Source: Anadara kagoshimensis
Lineage: Eukaryota > Mollusca > Bivalvia > Arcoida > Arcidae
NCBI GenBank assembly: GCA_021292105.1
Contig: JACFYK010000036.1
Location: 124,001 to 188,000 of the forward strand
Length of the DNA: 64,000 nucleotides
Direction of reading: 5' to 3'
Part shown: positions 63,831 through 64,000 of the stretch, one piece after another
Numbering within the stretch: the first letter of the stretch is position 1
Layout: every line of letters starts with the position of its first letter
Program-made: the position numbers and the translations under genes
The notes under the pieces: generated by a model
Told to the model about the DNA's origin: nothing
Database searches by the model: none
The model's input: the letters and a program-made list of their open reading frames with translations, nothing else

Positions 63831-64000
63831 ACTATTCAGCTCATTGGATTTGTCGGTTCAATTAGATGAATATCAAATCATCTAGTTATGAAAAAAACAT
63901 AAGAAAAATCATAGTATTTATTTATTTATTTATTTATGAAGTATATAATAAAGTTAAAATGTTTTAGAAAAAAGAAGATTTATTTCTTATTTAAAGTTCT

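Overview
This is a eukaryotic, AT-rich, intron-dense window, most likely from a marine bivalve or another lophotrochozoan. Evidence: short 1-1 phase exons separated by long repeat-filled introns, no prokaryote-like gene packing, tRNA-derived SINEs, many MITE-like elements, and a membrane-anchor exon (Cys-x-Cys-x-Cys stalk followed by an ERPSA juxtamembrane motif) of a type I recall from molluscan receptor-like proteins. Almost all listed exons were assembled by hand from splice sites and reading-frame continuity. None was checked against transcripts or databases.

Layout. (1) 426-29153 (+): the 3' part of a multi-exon gene for a predicted type I membrane protein ('gene 1'; its start lies left of the window). 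(2) 13396-26992 (-): a SET-domain (KMT5A/SETD8-like) gene nested antisense in gene 1's 17.9-kb intron, with a likely NRF1-type promoter at about 27.0 kb and three tandemly duplicated acidic exons. (3) 29.2-34.0 kb: intergenic, with a TIR element of about 970 bp and several dispersed repeats. (4) 33995-59395 or beyond (+): 'gene 2', a paralogue of gene 1 in the same orientation. It starts with a clean signal-peptide exon, carries a WSC domain, and its membrane-anchor exon is not visible in the window.

The two plus-strand genes share exon order and intron phases: a three-exon module (A-B-C), a middle cassette, a three-exon extracellular region (D-E-F), a tiny exon containing FFVIEG, and (gene 1 only, so far) a stalk/TM exon. 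Every cassette boundary is a phase-1 intron. In the middle position gene 1 has a second A-B-C-type module with a YGGC motif, whereas gene 2 has a WSC domain, so the pair looks like tandem duplicates that differ by an exon-shuffled ectodomain cassette. A cell-surface recognition or adhesion role is an inference.

The introns hold striking tandem arrays: a 6.6-kb array of about 162-bp higher-order units whose unit contains the same sequence as the real 3' splice site at its right edge; a 63-bp array of about 21 copies; a 118-bp array of about 15 copies; a 26-bp array; a 21-bp array; and a satellite that appears grown from one end of a dispersed element. There is also a 744-bp near-perfect foldback, a Tigger-like MITE with TA duplications, a MITE nested in another repeat, and a short LINE 3' remnant. 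No prokaryotic system, CRISPR array or functional rRNA/tRNA gene was seen.
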